Below, in pieces: positions 1 to 11,212 of a DNA stretch of 64,000 nucleotides. The notes beneath the pieces are model-generated. The model had not been told where the DNA came from, searched no databases, and saw only the letters and a program-made list of their open reading frames with translations. How positions within the stretch are numbered: the stretch's first letter is position 1; every line of letters begins with the position of its first letter. Location of the stretch: positions 1 through 64,000 of the forward strand of contig LNKV01000070.1 of the NCBI GenBank assembly GCA_001465935.1, given 5' to 3'. Source of the stretch: Clarireedia homoeocarpa (Eukaryota; Ascomycota; Leotiomycetes; Helotiales; Rutstroemiaceae). Both the position numbers and the translations under genes were made by a program.

Positions 1-2105
1 TTAATAATTTATAATCTAAATAAAATTTAATATAATTAAAAGTTTTATAAATTATCTTTAAATTATTAGTCTTTAAGAAATTATTCTAATAGTCTTTTTT
101 AATATATTTAATAATTGAAAAATAAGAATTATATACTAGTTAATATTATTTTTAATAAATTATTAAATTAAATAACTTTAGTTTTTTTTAAATTAATAAT
201 ATTAATTTTCTTAAATATTTTAATTTATTAATTTATTAAAATTTAATTTTTAATATTAGTTTTATTTTAAAAACTATTTTATTAATTATTAATTCGATTA
301 ATTAAATATATTTAAAAATTTATTTTATTATTAAAAATAATATTTTAAAATATTAAATAAATAAATAAATATAATATTTAAATTTTATTAATTTTATTAT
401 TATATTATATTATAATTATAATACTATTTCTTTTTTAAATAAATATTATTTTAATTATTTATATAATATTAATTAGTTTTATTAAAAATAATTAGTTTTA
501 TTATTTTAATTTTAATTTTCTTTATTATAATAAATTATATAAAATATTAATTTAAATAAATTAATTTAGAAAATAAAATTAAAAGAAATAATATAAAAAT
601 AAAATATTATTATATTATAATATTTTTTAATATTAATAATTTAAATATTTCTTATTATTATATAAAATATATTTAATAAAACTAATTATTTTATAATTAA
701 TATTAACGAAATTAAAACTCGAATTAATTATATATTATTATATTTTAATTTTTTCTATATCTTTAATTTATTTAATAAATTTTAATTAATTTTAATTATT
801 TTCTTTTTATAAATTTTAAAAAATATTTTTTCTTTTTATAAATAAAGAATTTTAATTATAATCTTTTATAAAATAATTATAACTTTCTTTTTTTTTTATT
901 AAATTTTATTAATTAATAGTTTAATAAAATTTAATAAAATTTAAAAAATATTTAATTTTTTTTTATAAAATTATAAGTTTTTTTAATTTTTTATATTATT
1001 TCTTTTTAATCTTTTTTAAATAATTTAAATTTTATTTAAATTCTTATATATTTTTTAAATATAAATTTTTTTTATTTAATTAAATAATATATTTTATTTT
1101 TAATATATTTATAATTTAATATTTTTTAATTTTATATTTAATATTAAAATTAAATAATTTAATTTTAATATATAATATATTTAATATTTTATTTAATATT
1201 TATTTAAATAATAAAATATAAATATTAAATATATTTTTATAATATCTAATAATTTAAATTTATAATTAATTATTTTAATTTTCTTATTAATTTTAAATAA
1301 TTTAAATTTTTTATAATCTAATTTATTATTTAATTATTTTATATTAATATTTTATTATAAAAAATAAACTTTATTTTTTTTAATATTAATATTATAAATA
1401 TTTATCTTCTAAATTATATAAAAGTAATTAGAATCTCGAGTATTAATAATCGCGATAATTTATAATATTATTATAAATTTATTATTAAAAATAATTATAT
1501 AAAGAATCGATCGATTATATAAATCTTTATTTTTTATTATTTTATTATTCTTAGTAGGTTTAGTATATTAAAACTATTAAGATTATTAGAATATTATATA
1601 ATTTTTATTTAAAGTTTTATTAAAGATATTATTTAGTTTCTTTAATATTTTCTTATATTTAATTATTTTATTTATATAATATTATTTTTTATAAAAATAT
1701 ACTAATAGTTATAAATATTTTTCTTATCTTTATATTAAAAATATAAATCTATAAACTTTATTTTATTATATAATCTCTATATAATAATTTAAATCTATTA
1801 ATTAATAATTAATTACTTTCTAAATTTATAATCTTTAAATTTATATATAATTATATTATAATAATTAGTTTTATATTATATTTTCTATTATAATATTTTA
1901 TTAATTTAATAATAAAGATTAATAAAAAATTATAAAAATTTTTTAAAATAATAATAAAATTTAAAATTTAATTATATATAAATTAATTATTATATATTTT
2001 TATTATTATTATATTTTTTTTAAATATTAATATCTGAATATTTTATATTATTATTTTAATTAACTTTAAATTTTATTTATTATAAAATAATTATATTGAA
2101 AAGTG
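1..2105. repeat. Extremely AT-rich block, probably RIP-degraded repeat DNA
   Basis: The sequence is almost entirely A and T, with only occasional C or G and very few CpG (for example near 715-725 and 1435-1455). No open reading frame of useful length exists on either strand. This composition is known from RIP-mutated transposon relics in ascomycete AT isochores. No terminal repeats, target-site duplication or recognisable transposase or reverse-transcriptase motif survives, so the element class cannot be named. The boundary to normal composition is abrupt, around 2095-2115. The block continues beyond the left edge of the window. Confidence 0.8.
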
Positions 2106-2117
2106 TCTAGTAATTAT

Positions 2118-3995
2118 TTACTCCCGCTTCTCCCTTCTGAAAATATTTCCACTCCATCTATCAGCTGTAATTATATGTTCCCTCACAAGCTTGTATCCAC
2201 CAATCTTTGGTAGTATATGAGCCCACACCACCCAGTAGATAGCGCCTGCGCCGAAAAGCGCGATGCCGACAACGCAGTGAAGGTAATAAGGGAGATGTTC
2301 ATATACGTTTTGTCCAGCCGAAGGTGGGACAAACGGCGCGACAACAAGGTAGATATTCGAGAGGAGGAAGAACAATACAACAGGCCAAGTGGCGCGGAAG
2401 GGTGGTGACCATTGTTGGGGACGGCGTTCAGCAGAAAATGGTTGGATGTAGAGAATAAGCAATGCGAGGGATACGAAAACGTTGACGACTGCAAGTGGGT
2501 ACGAAATGACACTGCGCAAGGTCAGCTATGATATACTATATTGGATAGGGCACACATACTTGACGATGAAATTATATGCATCCCCAGGAGGTGGAGCCAA
2601 CATGATGACAACAGATACCAGCCAATGCTCGAAGAGACCCATGAATGGCGTGTTGAAAGGCTTGTTGCTTGCCCATAGCCGCGAGAATGGAAGAATACCC
2701 TCTCGGCCGATCTCTTGCACAACTATACTAATGAGCATTGCTTCAAAACCAGAAGGATGCAAACACTTACTTCTGCCTTGGGAGAAGATGACACTCAATA
2801 CATTTCCAAAAGCCGATAAGGCGACGAAAACGGACAAAACACGTTCGGCACGAGTGCCGAACATGTTCTTGAAAAACGAAGCTGCCAAGATACGACCGGA
2901 TGTCATGATTTCCTCTTTTGGCACGGCAGCGAAGTATGCAATCTGAAAGACTGGTCAGTACAAGTATAAGTAAGAAATGGACGTGAGAACGAACGTTTGC
3001 AAGCATGTAAAGCACACCGACAATGGCGAGAGCCGTTGGTGCAGCAATCTTCAACGTCCTTACTGGGTTCTTCGTCTCGGAAAGTGCGTAATTGGCATTG
3101 CTATACCCGATATAACTCCAGATGACATTGTATAGAGCTGTAACAACACCGTAACTATACATATTAGCAGTAAATAAGTTATGTGTGTAATTCCACTCAC
3201 GCGCTGCCAGTAGTACCCTCAAAAGCATTCGTAAAGTTATTTGGCTTCTCAATCCGGAGATGCCCACCAAGGGCGACGAATCCCGAGATAATAATAAGGA
3301 TCAGAATAAGAAGCTTGATAGTGCCCAAAAGATTTTGCAGTCTCAACCCCCATTTTACCGAAAACCCGTGTATCAGAAAGGCTGCCGTAATGCATGCCAG
3401 TCCTACACCGCGCTGGTTCCAGCGGGTTACCTCAACTTCAGCGGCACTCAGGATATACTCGCCGAAGACGACGGAGTTAGATCCTGCCCACCCGAGAAGT
3501 ACAACGTACATAGCGTACATGCTAGTTACAAGGAACTTCGGCTTCCGGAAAACATATTCGAGATAATTCTTCTCTCCACCGTTACGTGGTAGACCCGTAC
3601 CAAATTCCATATACGTCGCAAGGCCAGCGGCGGCAATTAGCATACCCGCCACCCAGATGAAGAGGGACAAGCCAACAGAACCAGACAGGGCAACAATAGT
3701 ACTCGGAGTTGAGAAGATGCCGGTTCCGATCATGCGATTAAAGATGAGAAAGATTGCAGATACAGGACCAATCTGACGCCGAGAATCATTGGTTCGATAC
3801 GCCGATCCCTCCTCTATGGTAACTTATGTGTTAGAAGTATGAATGAAAAGGATGCCGGAAGGAAGAACTACCTTCACTGAGCTCGCTAGGTGATGGCTCC
3901 GACTTGGGATTCCTCCCAAGATCATTGGTACCTGCAAAGCCAGCATCATATTTGGGATGACCCAAGGTCGTGTCACCGGAATAGTTCGCCGCCAT
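2118..3995 (-). CDS. mup1: Methionine permease-like amino acid transporter (Mup1 type)
   Basis: Six exons give 541 aa: 3995-3872, 3813-3201, 3154-2995, 2942-2771, 2722-2560 and 2511-2118; all junctions are GT-AG and phases agree. The product is a multi-spanning transporter of the LAT branch of the APC superfamily, which in fungi includes the plasma-membrane methionine permeases. Seen: a hydrophilic N-terminus of about 55 residues, then MIGTGIFSTPS, the TM1 substrate-binding signature; a YSNANYALSETKNPVRTLK stretch typical of TM6 and its following loop; and alternating hydrophobic segments to the C-terminus, which ends in a charged tail. The start was chosen because MAANYSG opens the only frame that splices into the conserved core. 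The stop lies about 15 bp from the AT-rich block, so the 3' UTR must run into that DNA. Methionine as substrate is inferred from family resemblance; another amino acid is possible. Confidence 0.85.
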
Positions 3996-4080
3996 GATAA
4001 GATGAAGGTGGTGCAACCTACAGAAAGGCAACGGTAATAACTAGGATGCCTACAATATCGATCATGAGGGAAACAGAAGA

Positions 4081-4560
4081 GCGATCGATAGTAGTAGAAA
4101 TACACAGGTCATAGAGCTCATGGAGGACATGAGGAATTAAGTGAGATTAAGACGCAATGAGAGAAATACTTATTCGTCCCTCTAATGGTAGTCACTAGCA
4201 GGGCATTGCGTGGAAAGCTACCTTGGTATGATGAAGCCAGGACAGGGCGAGATTCAAGGACCCGACAGTATCTATCAATCTCCAAGACAAAAGTGGATAC
4301 TGGTAGGTAAAAAGTTTTGGATATTTCGAGTCTATTGGCTTCCATACTGATTTCATTCTCCGTTCTTAGGTAAAATAAAGCTCTGGGGACGATGTCGTGA
4401 GATGTCGTGATTGCGGCCAGCGACGGGAGCTGGGATAAAATTTTTCGAGCTAAGCCCTAGGCGAAGCTACTTGTACCTTCTTCTAACTATGGGATTCTTG
4501 AGAGTCTATGTCTTGTATGAGCACCCCATCGTAATCATGCAATAACAAAAGTAAACACCG
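4081..4560. other. Intergenic, upstream of the permease gene
   Basis: No convincing coding sequence or RNA gene. This should contain the permease promoter and 5' UTR. A direct repeat of gatgtcgtga occurs near 4390-4410. Confidence 0.5.
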
Positions 4561-4725
4561 ATTGGGGGACTGGGGACTGGGGACTGGGGACTGGAGACTT
4601 GGGACTTGGGACTGGGGACTGGAGACTTGGGACTTGGGACTTGGGACTTGGGACTTGGGACTTGGGACTTGGGACTTGGGACTTGGGACTTGGGACTTGG
4701 GACTTGGGACTGGAGACCTAGGACA
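4561..4725. repeat. Minisatellite of about 7-bp G-rich units
   Basis: More than 20 tandem copies of a heptamer alternate between GGGGACT and GGACTTG forms, all on one strand phase. The repeats show clear sub-blocks: the left part is mostly GGGGACT, the right part is a homogeneous GGGACTT array. The plus strand is G-rich with short G-runs regularly spaced. Confidence 0.95.
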
Positions 4726-5821
4726 GAGGAATACTCAGGTACTTAGGTAATCGTCCGTTACCTGTAAATCTCCTGTCGTCTATGGTGTGGTGTGCCTTGT
4801 GAGATATGGAAGCGAAAGAAAGCGAATGAAAGCCTTAGCCTTAAGGCGATTCGGCCAAAAGTTACACCATTCCGCAGCGACTTCAATTGACCAACCGAGC
4901 GCGCCAGCATTTCCACGTGCACTTGTTTTCATTCTCCTCCTCTGCGTCGGGATTTGAGGCTACGGGGTCTGATACACGATACACGATGCACGATACTTGA
5001 TACTTGATACTAGGTACGTATCTGCGGCAAAGAAGAAAGATTTCCGGTGCCTTCGAAGCTCTATTATTTCTGCTATTCTTGGATGAATGCGGAAACGGCA
5101 TGCACAAACAGATCCATTGACGGAAGACTTTCCCCTTCAGACTTGCTACCAAAACCAACCACTAGCATCCTTTACTTTTCTGTATTTTGTATCCTATCCA
5201 GCTGCGGAAGTATTGGCTAGTAAAAGTCGGTCTGCAGACTACTTCTATTGACTCGGCCTAAGCTAAGCTACGACTTCTCAATTCATCCTGCGCTGTGCGC
5301 GTGTCGTCTACGGAAGTACTTACTTTCGATATTCAATATTGTACTACATAGTACCAAGTATGTTTAGCATAGTACATAACGTACTTGAATCTACTGCACA
5401 AACTCTTTTGAGGTCGAGCCCAATGTACCGACTTCGAGAACTCCCAATTTCGCCCACTCACCTCGCTGATACAGGACTTATCTCCTATTCTCCACTTAGG
5501 CTTGCTTCAAACAATCGCTAGAATTCTCGCTAGACCAACTCCGGACCACCGCGTTCCGCGAAAAAGTTATATTTCACGTGTTTTCCCTTTATAGGGGTTC
5601 ATCGTCCTTCTCAAAGCATACAAACGCGCAGTGTAGCGCTGGGTAGGTAGACGGGTTTCTGTACCCTTTTCCAGGTGGATCAACCTCTAAGGGTAGGTTT
5701 GAAGAGTACATAGATAGATCCACGCCGCAGCGCAGAACGATGGTGTAGCTTCTCAACCCGTTTTTACACCATTTCAAAGACTTCGAGTCTTTTCTCTAAC
5801 CAGCTCCTTTCCTTCCCTACC
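4726..5821. other. Intergenic between permease and desaturase genes
   Basis: No coding sequence I can support. An imperfect octamer array (gatacacg/gatacttg) lies at about 4968-5012. The segment before 5822 should hold the desaturase promoter and leader; the ATG at 5822 is preceded by a pyrimidine-rich stretch with the context taccATGG. Confidence 0.5.
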
Positions 5822-7183
5822 ATGGAGATTCAAGCTATTGACCCTCATTTGACACAGCCTGATCGAAGAGTGCTTGAACTCTTGTTGCAAGATATTCATC
5901 AGAAAACAAAACATGAGCAGTCCAATTCGTCGACGAGCCCTAAGAAGCAAAAGGATATTGCAGAAGAAATTAAGACCCTAGAAGCGCTGAACGACGAAAA
6001 CAACGAGAAGTTCGAACCTACCGTATTCACAAGCTGGGACCAAGAAGATCTTGATCGCCTACCTCGATTGATACGCGAGTATCTTCTCCAGCCGTATGTG
6101 CGATGGGCGAAAGAAGTCGTTCGTCGACCAACGGACGTGGTTTTCCTAACACATATCATCCTCTACCTCACTACATCATTTCCCAGCGCCATACTCCTCT
6201 ACTATCGATTCTCGTGGTTTCATGGCATCTGCCATTGGATTATGCAGGCGCTGTACTGCGGACCTTTCACACTCATGCTTCACAATCATATCCACAACAA
6301 TGGGGTCTTGGTTAAAAAATATGCATGGCTCGATACGACATTTCCCTATATTCTCGAGCCCCTGATGGGACATACTCTACATTCATACTACTACCATCAC
6401 ATAAAGTGCCACCATGTTGAAGGAAACGGACCCGACGACCTCTCCTCGACATTGAGATATCAGCGGGACGACATTTTCGACTTCCTCAAATACTGGTTTC
6501 GATTTATGTTCCTCATCTGGCTAGAACTCCCTCTTTATTTTTGGCGGAAGAACTGGCCCCGCCTGGCGTGCGAGTTACTCTTCTGGGAGATAGGTTCATA
6601 TGCGGGTATGTATCTCATGGCTCGGTTGAACTTTTATCCAACGCTATTTGTGTTGCTGATTCCATTCCTCCAAATGCGAATTGGGTTGATGGTTGGCAAC
6701 TGGGGACAGCATGCTTTGGTAGACGAGCTTGATCCAGATTCGGATTACAGGTCAAGCATTGTTCTGATTGATGTAGCGGTAAGACAGTCCCTGACGCTCC
6801 ATGCTACCTCACCGTCACAACACTTGAATTCGACTAATCATGCAATCTCGTGATAGAGCAATCGGAATTGTTTCAACGATGGCTGGCATACCGCTCATCA
6901 TTTAAATCCCCTACGACATTGGCGCGACCAACCACTTAGCTATCTGAAGGGGAAGAGTAAGTATGATTCTGGTAAAGCTCTTGTGTTTCAGAACATCGAC
7001 TACATAATGTTGTTCGTGAAACTCATGCAGAAGGACTACGAGCATGTTGCTCGTTGCCTTGTTCCCACTGGGGAAAACATTGGTAAAAGCATCGAAGAGC
7101 TGGCGGACATGTTAAGGTCGAAAACCCGCAAATTTACGGAGGAGGATATTCAAAGGAAATTCGCCAAATACAAGAGGACATGA
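5822..7183 (+). CDS. Membrane fatty acid desaturase-family protein
   Basis: Two exons, 5822-6778 and 6857-7183, give 427 aa; the intron is GTAAGA...GATAG and contains an in-frame stop. The protein belongs to the membrane desaturase/hydroxylase fold with a di-iron centre held by histidine boxes. Box 1 is HNHIH (about 154-158), box 2 HHIKCHH (about 192-198), and box 3 HTAHH (about 330-334, in exon 2, completing the active site only after splicing). Hydrophobic segments lie around 105-130, 135-155, 215-245 and 250-290. The first 100 residues are hydrophilic. The substrate cannot be told: the box spacing fits the broad fatty acid desaturase domain but not clearly a delta-9 or delta-12 enzyme, and no cytochrome b5 domain is fused. 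Probably an ER membrane enzyme of lipid metabolism (inference). Confidence 0.85.
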
Positions 7184-8027
7184 TACTTTCGAGGCCGACT
7201 CTTCCTGTTGGCATGGCGCTAAAACTGCGTCTGTGGGATAAATGAATCATTTCGTCAGTATTGCATAAAAGATCTACTACGCAGCATGTCTTCTAGACAT
7301 AGCAAGTTCATATGATGCAACCACGTTCGTTCTCTTGCCTGGCGGACGCTCAAATCTGCCGCGGTTCCTCGATGAACCTGGGGCCAAGTTCACCTGATGA
7401 CCAACCAGAGTTCATGATGAAAGCTTCAACACTTCCGGTATCCAGATGCACACGAGCGTACGATTACGGCGTACTTTGAAGGAATGCTACGGCCGCGGTC
7501 TTGCCCACAGGATGGGCAGTCGCGTAGTCCAGTCTTAATTTAACAGGATACTTCTAATACAAGTCCTATACTTGACGCTACGCGGTACTATGATTTGGTC
7601 TAGCAGTGTACGTCAATCTTCAAATGAGTAAGTCTCAAGTCATTGAGGTGCTGATCTCTGTGACCTTAATTTTTCATCCTCACAAGGCGTACTCTCCAGC
7701 TCATGACCCTCAATAAGTCGTGAATGTTTCACATCTGATAAAGACTCTGCGCATCGTGTGTACTTCTATGGCACAAGGGGTGGTTGTTCGCAATGGTGTT
7801 GATGATTGTATGTTGGTTCTCTGGGCCAATATGGATCCTGTAACAAAGATATAACGTGGGAGTTGGATGTACAATGAGGCTACATAAAATTTTGGACTTG
7901 ATATAGGTCACTCTCGACACCTTTAACAGAGACAATGTTGTTCTAAAATTTCTCGTTGTTTTTAATGATAATGGTCTTGCCTCCCCTGCCCTTAGAAATA
8001 TCCAGAAGACAAATAACGACCAAATGC
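7184..8027. other. Convergent intergenic region
   Basis: Lies between the 3' ends of the desaturase (plus) and the O-fucosyltransferase-like gene (minus). It holds the two 3' UTRs. I see no further gene. Confidence 0.55.
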
Positions 8028-9761
8028 TCAAGGAAATGCGTCCATGATGTCGAAGTCGTTGACCACTAAGAGTTTAGTAGTCTTGTCCCCCTTCATAGCG
8101 GGCGCATCATCCCATTGCCGACGAGCTCCGTTGCGGCTACTTCCAGGAATGATATAAGTACTGTAAAAATCATTCGCATCATTCACAGACCTTGCAAAAG
8201 CAACCGAAAGAGACAACGAGGACATCCATACGCCTAAGAACATATTTGCCTCCACCAAGACTTGGTATTCAACGATAGCCGCGAGATCAAACTCCATTTC
8301 CTTGAGCTTATCCAACAAGACAGGCTGGTCAGCCATGAGTGACCACTTATCATGGACACTGTAGCCTAGTGGCTCTAGACGTTCTCGAAAAGCTTGGATC
8401 GCGCCCATATTACCACAGCTCACATATACAGTCTTCAGACGGCCCTGAATCTGTTCAATTTCCTGGGTGTAAAGGTCCATCTGCTGTTCTCTTGTACCGA
8501 AAGGACCAGGCCAATCTGTCTCGCCTCGAAGATGTATACCTATGAAGCCATTTTGGAGCAGAGGACTATGAAGTATGCTTGAGCCCATGGCGAGAATGCC
8601 GGAATTAAACCTCAATGTTTTGAACAGATCTTTACGAATTGGCATTTCTTCTACCGCTGTATAGTTATATGCGATGTATGTATCACCGTAGCCGATAGCT
8701 ACTGGATGTGTCGCAGACATATTGGCCATGTCATTTCCCATAAGCGTCGATTCCACGAAGATCCTGAATTCGCCTTTGCTGAAGTTGTGATCCATGTAGT
8801 GCCTTTGAGCTCCCTGGATCACATCATCAATGCCTTGCATATCTCCACATTTCCGCAATGCTAGCTGAGGACATTCTTTCTTCACAGCATTTTCTAGATA
8901 AGCCGTGTCCCAGTACACATCTGGACAGACAGATGTATCACCGAATGCAGCTGGATTGTCAAAGTGGCGCTGGGTGGAAACAGTAGGTAGGATAAGGCCG
9001 CTACCAGCGTCGATTGCCAAGCGCAGACAGGTCTGGATTCGATTTCTCGCGTTGTTGAGACCACCGCATACGGATGTTTTGTTGGCGCCGCACCAGCTGT
9101 GACACTGTAGCCAAAGCCCTTCTTTCCATTCTGTTTCCTTGCATAAGGCTTTGAGAGTTTTCGCTGTTTGGTGAGGGGTATTGTGTGTTCTATTTTCGCT
9201 GCTAATTTCCGCCGGGAGCTCATCCATTGGCTTCGATTCTTGGTGGCCAGGCTTTTCATCATTCGGCTTTTGTGTATTCGTCCCTTCAGCGAATTTTGCT
9301 CCTTCATCACTCGTATGCTCGCCACTCTTGGGATCTTCTTCCTGGTTCTTATCCTCCTTATTTTGTCCAGTTATCTGAGCTCCCATGGGGCTACCGCTAC
9401 TCTCCGTTTCCCAGCTATTGTGTTCCTCTTCTTGGTTCTTTTCATCTGCAATAAAATCTGTAGCGTTCTGGATTACAGAACCCTTATACCCATAATCTCC
9501 CATGGTAGGACGCGAATCACCAGGCCCCTCACTCTCTCCCACTTCAGTCGTCTCAGGTATCGTCCCATGAATTTCCTGGCCCATTTTATCCGAGTCAAGC
9601 GCGCTTGCTCCAGTGATGATTCCAACTTCGGAGCCATAGACGGAAGGAGGTTGCGGCTGATTGCCATGTCGTAGATGTAAGAGTTCTGGATCTTGGAGAT
9701 AGTACAACAACCAGAGCCCAGCTAGGACGGCAATGAATAAAGTATGGTTTCTCGTTAGCAT
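8028..9761 (-). CDS. Type II membrane O-fucosyltransferase-like glycosyltransferase
   Basis: Single exon, 577 aa. A short basic N-terminus is followed by one hydrophobic anchor (about 8-21), then a low-complexity, acidic, Ser/Glu/Lys-rich stem (about 30-205), then a globular domain. This is the architecture of a Golgi type II glycosyltransferase. The globular part has GGLNNARNRIQTC (233-245) and HLRGETDWP (410-418), which fit the N-terminal GG..N and HxRGE-like nucleotide-sugar-binding motifs of GDP-fucose protein O-fucosyltransferase relatives. Several paired cysteines (207, 220, 224, 232, 245) suggest a lumenal disulphide-bonded fold. Fungi rarely have proven protein O-fucose, so the donor and acceptor remain unknown. 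It lies in tandem with another putative glycosyltransferase gene about 450 bp upstream on the same strand. Confidence 0.8.
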   Translation of the reverse strand: MLTRNHTLFIAVLAGLWLLYYLQDPELLHLRHGNQPQPPSVYGSEVGIITGASALDSDKMGQEIHGTIPETTEVGESEGPGDSRPTMGDYGYKGSVIQNATDFIADEKNQEEEHNSWETESSGSPMGAQITGQNKEDKNQEEDPKSGEHTSDEGAKFAEGTNTQKPNDEKPGHQESKPMDELPAEISSENRTHNTPHQTAKTLKALCKETEWKEGLWLQCHSWCGANKTSVCGGLNNARNRIQTCLRLAIDAGSGLILPTVSTQRHFDNPAAFGDTSVCPDVYWDTAYLENAVKKECPQLALRKCGDMQGIDDVIQGAQRHYMDHNFSKGEFRIFVESTLMGNDMANMSATHPVAIGYGDTYIAYNYTAVEEMPIRKDLFKTLRFNSGILAMGSSILHSPLLQNGFIGIHLRGETDWPGPFGTREQQMDLYTQEIEQIQGRLKTVYVSCGNMGAIQAFRERLEPLGYSVHDKWSLMADQPVLLDKLKEMEFDLAAIVEYQVLVEANMFLGVWMSSLSLSVAFARSVNDANDFYSTYIIPGSSRNGARRQWDDAPAMKGDKTTKLLVVNDFDIMDAFP

Positions 9762-10210
9762 TGAGGACGATTAGGATGATGTATCAGGCAGCTTGAATGA
9801 TAGGGATAGAAATGATGAACCTGGTTGTTTCCCATATTTTTAAGTTTCTATTCCGAGGGGAAGAACTGAGACAATATACGCCACAAGGGAAAATAAATAA
9901 TGCAAGGAATGAGTGCAAGGAATGAGAAGTGATAATAGTTGCCTCTGTGCTTAAATTGTGCCGCTTTCTTTTTACGATTCATCAATCGCCGAGTTTGTAT
10001 TCAGTCGGTAATGTGTTGTCAGCTACCTAATGTAAAGATTCTATACCAGTCGGTTTGCGAGAAAACTATCCTCCAATAAACACCCAATGCGGAGGCTGCC
10101 CATAACCGTTCATCTAATCCGCTCCGTTGTAGCCATCTTGTACTCGGGACACCATTCATCTAAGCTGACCATATGTGACTTTAGGAACCTAGTCGGTTGA
10201 TGAAGTCCTA
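9762..10210. other. Intergenic between two glycosyltransferase-like genes
   Basis: Contains the promoter of the downstream minus-strand gene and the 3' UTR of the upstream one. A short direct repeat (gcaaggaatgagt) occurs near 9900-9925. No gene seen. Confidence 0.5.
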
Positions 10211-11212
10211 TTATGGAATCAATGAAAAGTTACTATCACGACCGTAGCAGAGATTGAGTGAAGCCCACATACCTAATGGATGAGGATGATCGATGGTCTC
10301 TACCGCGAACGTTCTCGCAATCTCCATGCTTGGCAAATTTATGCCATTTTCATTGCCCTCCTCAATCTCTCGCTCCTGCAATTCTTTGAACCTATGTAGA
10401 GAAATTATTAGTCTCAAGTAGGATCGATAAGTTCGTAGCTCCACATACTTAGCATAAAACCACTGGTCCTCAGGTGTTCTCCTTGGATCCTCCAACCAAT
10501 CCCACTCATCCAGCACCCTCAAAATCGTCTTCCTACTCCGCATGCTCAATCCCCCATTATAGCCTATCCCCCAATGCGGATCAATCGGTGCCCCAATCAG
10601 GTCATACTCGAAGAACTCCTCTACACTTCTCGCTGCGTTTGCACACAACATGCTATCACTCTGAAACATCAGGATATGCTCTGCTGGTGCTAGATCATTC
10701 CAAAGCCACCGCGTAGTCAGGAATTTAGAGACGCTGTCCCAATTCCAGAAGTAGACACCTTCGGCGAGAGGACGAACGACGATGCGACCGCTGCGTTGGT
10801 GACGAAGAAGCGCGGCAGATGTGGAGAATGAGCCAAAATTTTCGGCAGAAGTATAGATTATGACGGGCCAGGTAGGCCCAAGCACTGCGCTGAAGTGAAG
10901 GATTAGAGGAACGATATTACCTGATCGGCGTGTTTCGACAATAACCGCTACTTTGTCACTGGTAGTGATATTCGCAGTTGGCGGTTGCTTCTTAGATTTC
11001 GATGCAGGTGAGCCATCACCAGGGCCCGAATGTAATAAATCCGAGGAAGAATTGGCCCATGATGCACCGCTCACTGAGGCAGCATGGCTAGTAGAATGAT
11101 TGATAGCTGCTCGAATGAAGATCAGCAAGACGAGCCATAATGCTGGAATCAATAACTTCCGTGGCTTTGCCTTGAGCCAGCTTTCGATACTGAATTCAAA
11201 TGTGCCTGGCAT
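10211..11212 (-). CDS. DUF5672-type glycosyltransferase-like membrane protein
   Basis: Two exons, 11212-10449 and 10391-10211, give 314 aa. The 57-nt intron (GTATGT...CATAG) has length divisible by three and no stop, so an unspliced reading would add 19 residues; splicing joins YAK to FKEL and removes a segment that does not look conserved. The N-terminus has one hydrophobic anchor (about 19-34), giving type II topology. The globular part resembles the fungal DUF5672 family, which has a GT-A-like fold: VAVIVETRRSGN at the start of the domain, MFQSDSMLC as the DxD-like position, and GIGYNGGLSMRS followed by EDQWF near the C-terminus, as in several nucleotide-sugar transferases. Sugar and acceptor are unknown. 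The neighbouring minus-strand gene is also a Golgi-type transferase. Confidence 0.8.
   Translation of the reverse strand: MPGTFEFSIESWLKAKPRKLLIPALWLVLLIFIRAAINHSTSHAASVSGASWANSSSDLLHSGPGDGSPASKSKKQPPTANITTSDKVAVIVETRRSGNIVPLILHFSAVLGPTWPVIIYTSAENFGSFSTSAALLRHQRSGRIVVRPLAEGVYFWNWDSVSKFLTTRWLWNDLAPAEHILMFQSDSMLCANAARSVEEFFEYDLIGAPIDPHWGIGYNGGLSMRSRKTILRVLDEWDWLEDPRRTPEDQWFYAKYVELRTYRSYLRLIISLHRFKELQEREIEEGNENGINLPSMEIARTFAVETIDHPHPLGMWASLNLCYGRDSNFSLIP

Noticed and set aside
1..2105. Mitochondrial insertion as source of the AT-rich block
   Set aside because: No mitochondrial gene motifs, and composition is more extreme than fungal mtDNA coding parts; RIP relic explains it better.
9168..9674. 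168-codon frame on the plus strand inside the O-fucosyltransferase-like gene
   Set aside because: Antisense shadow of the low-complexity stem region of the minus-strand gene.
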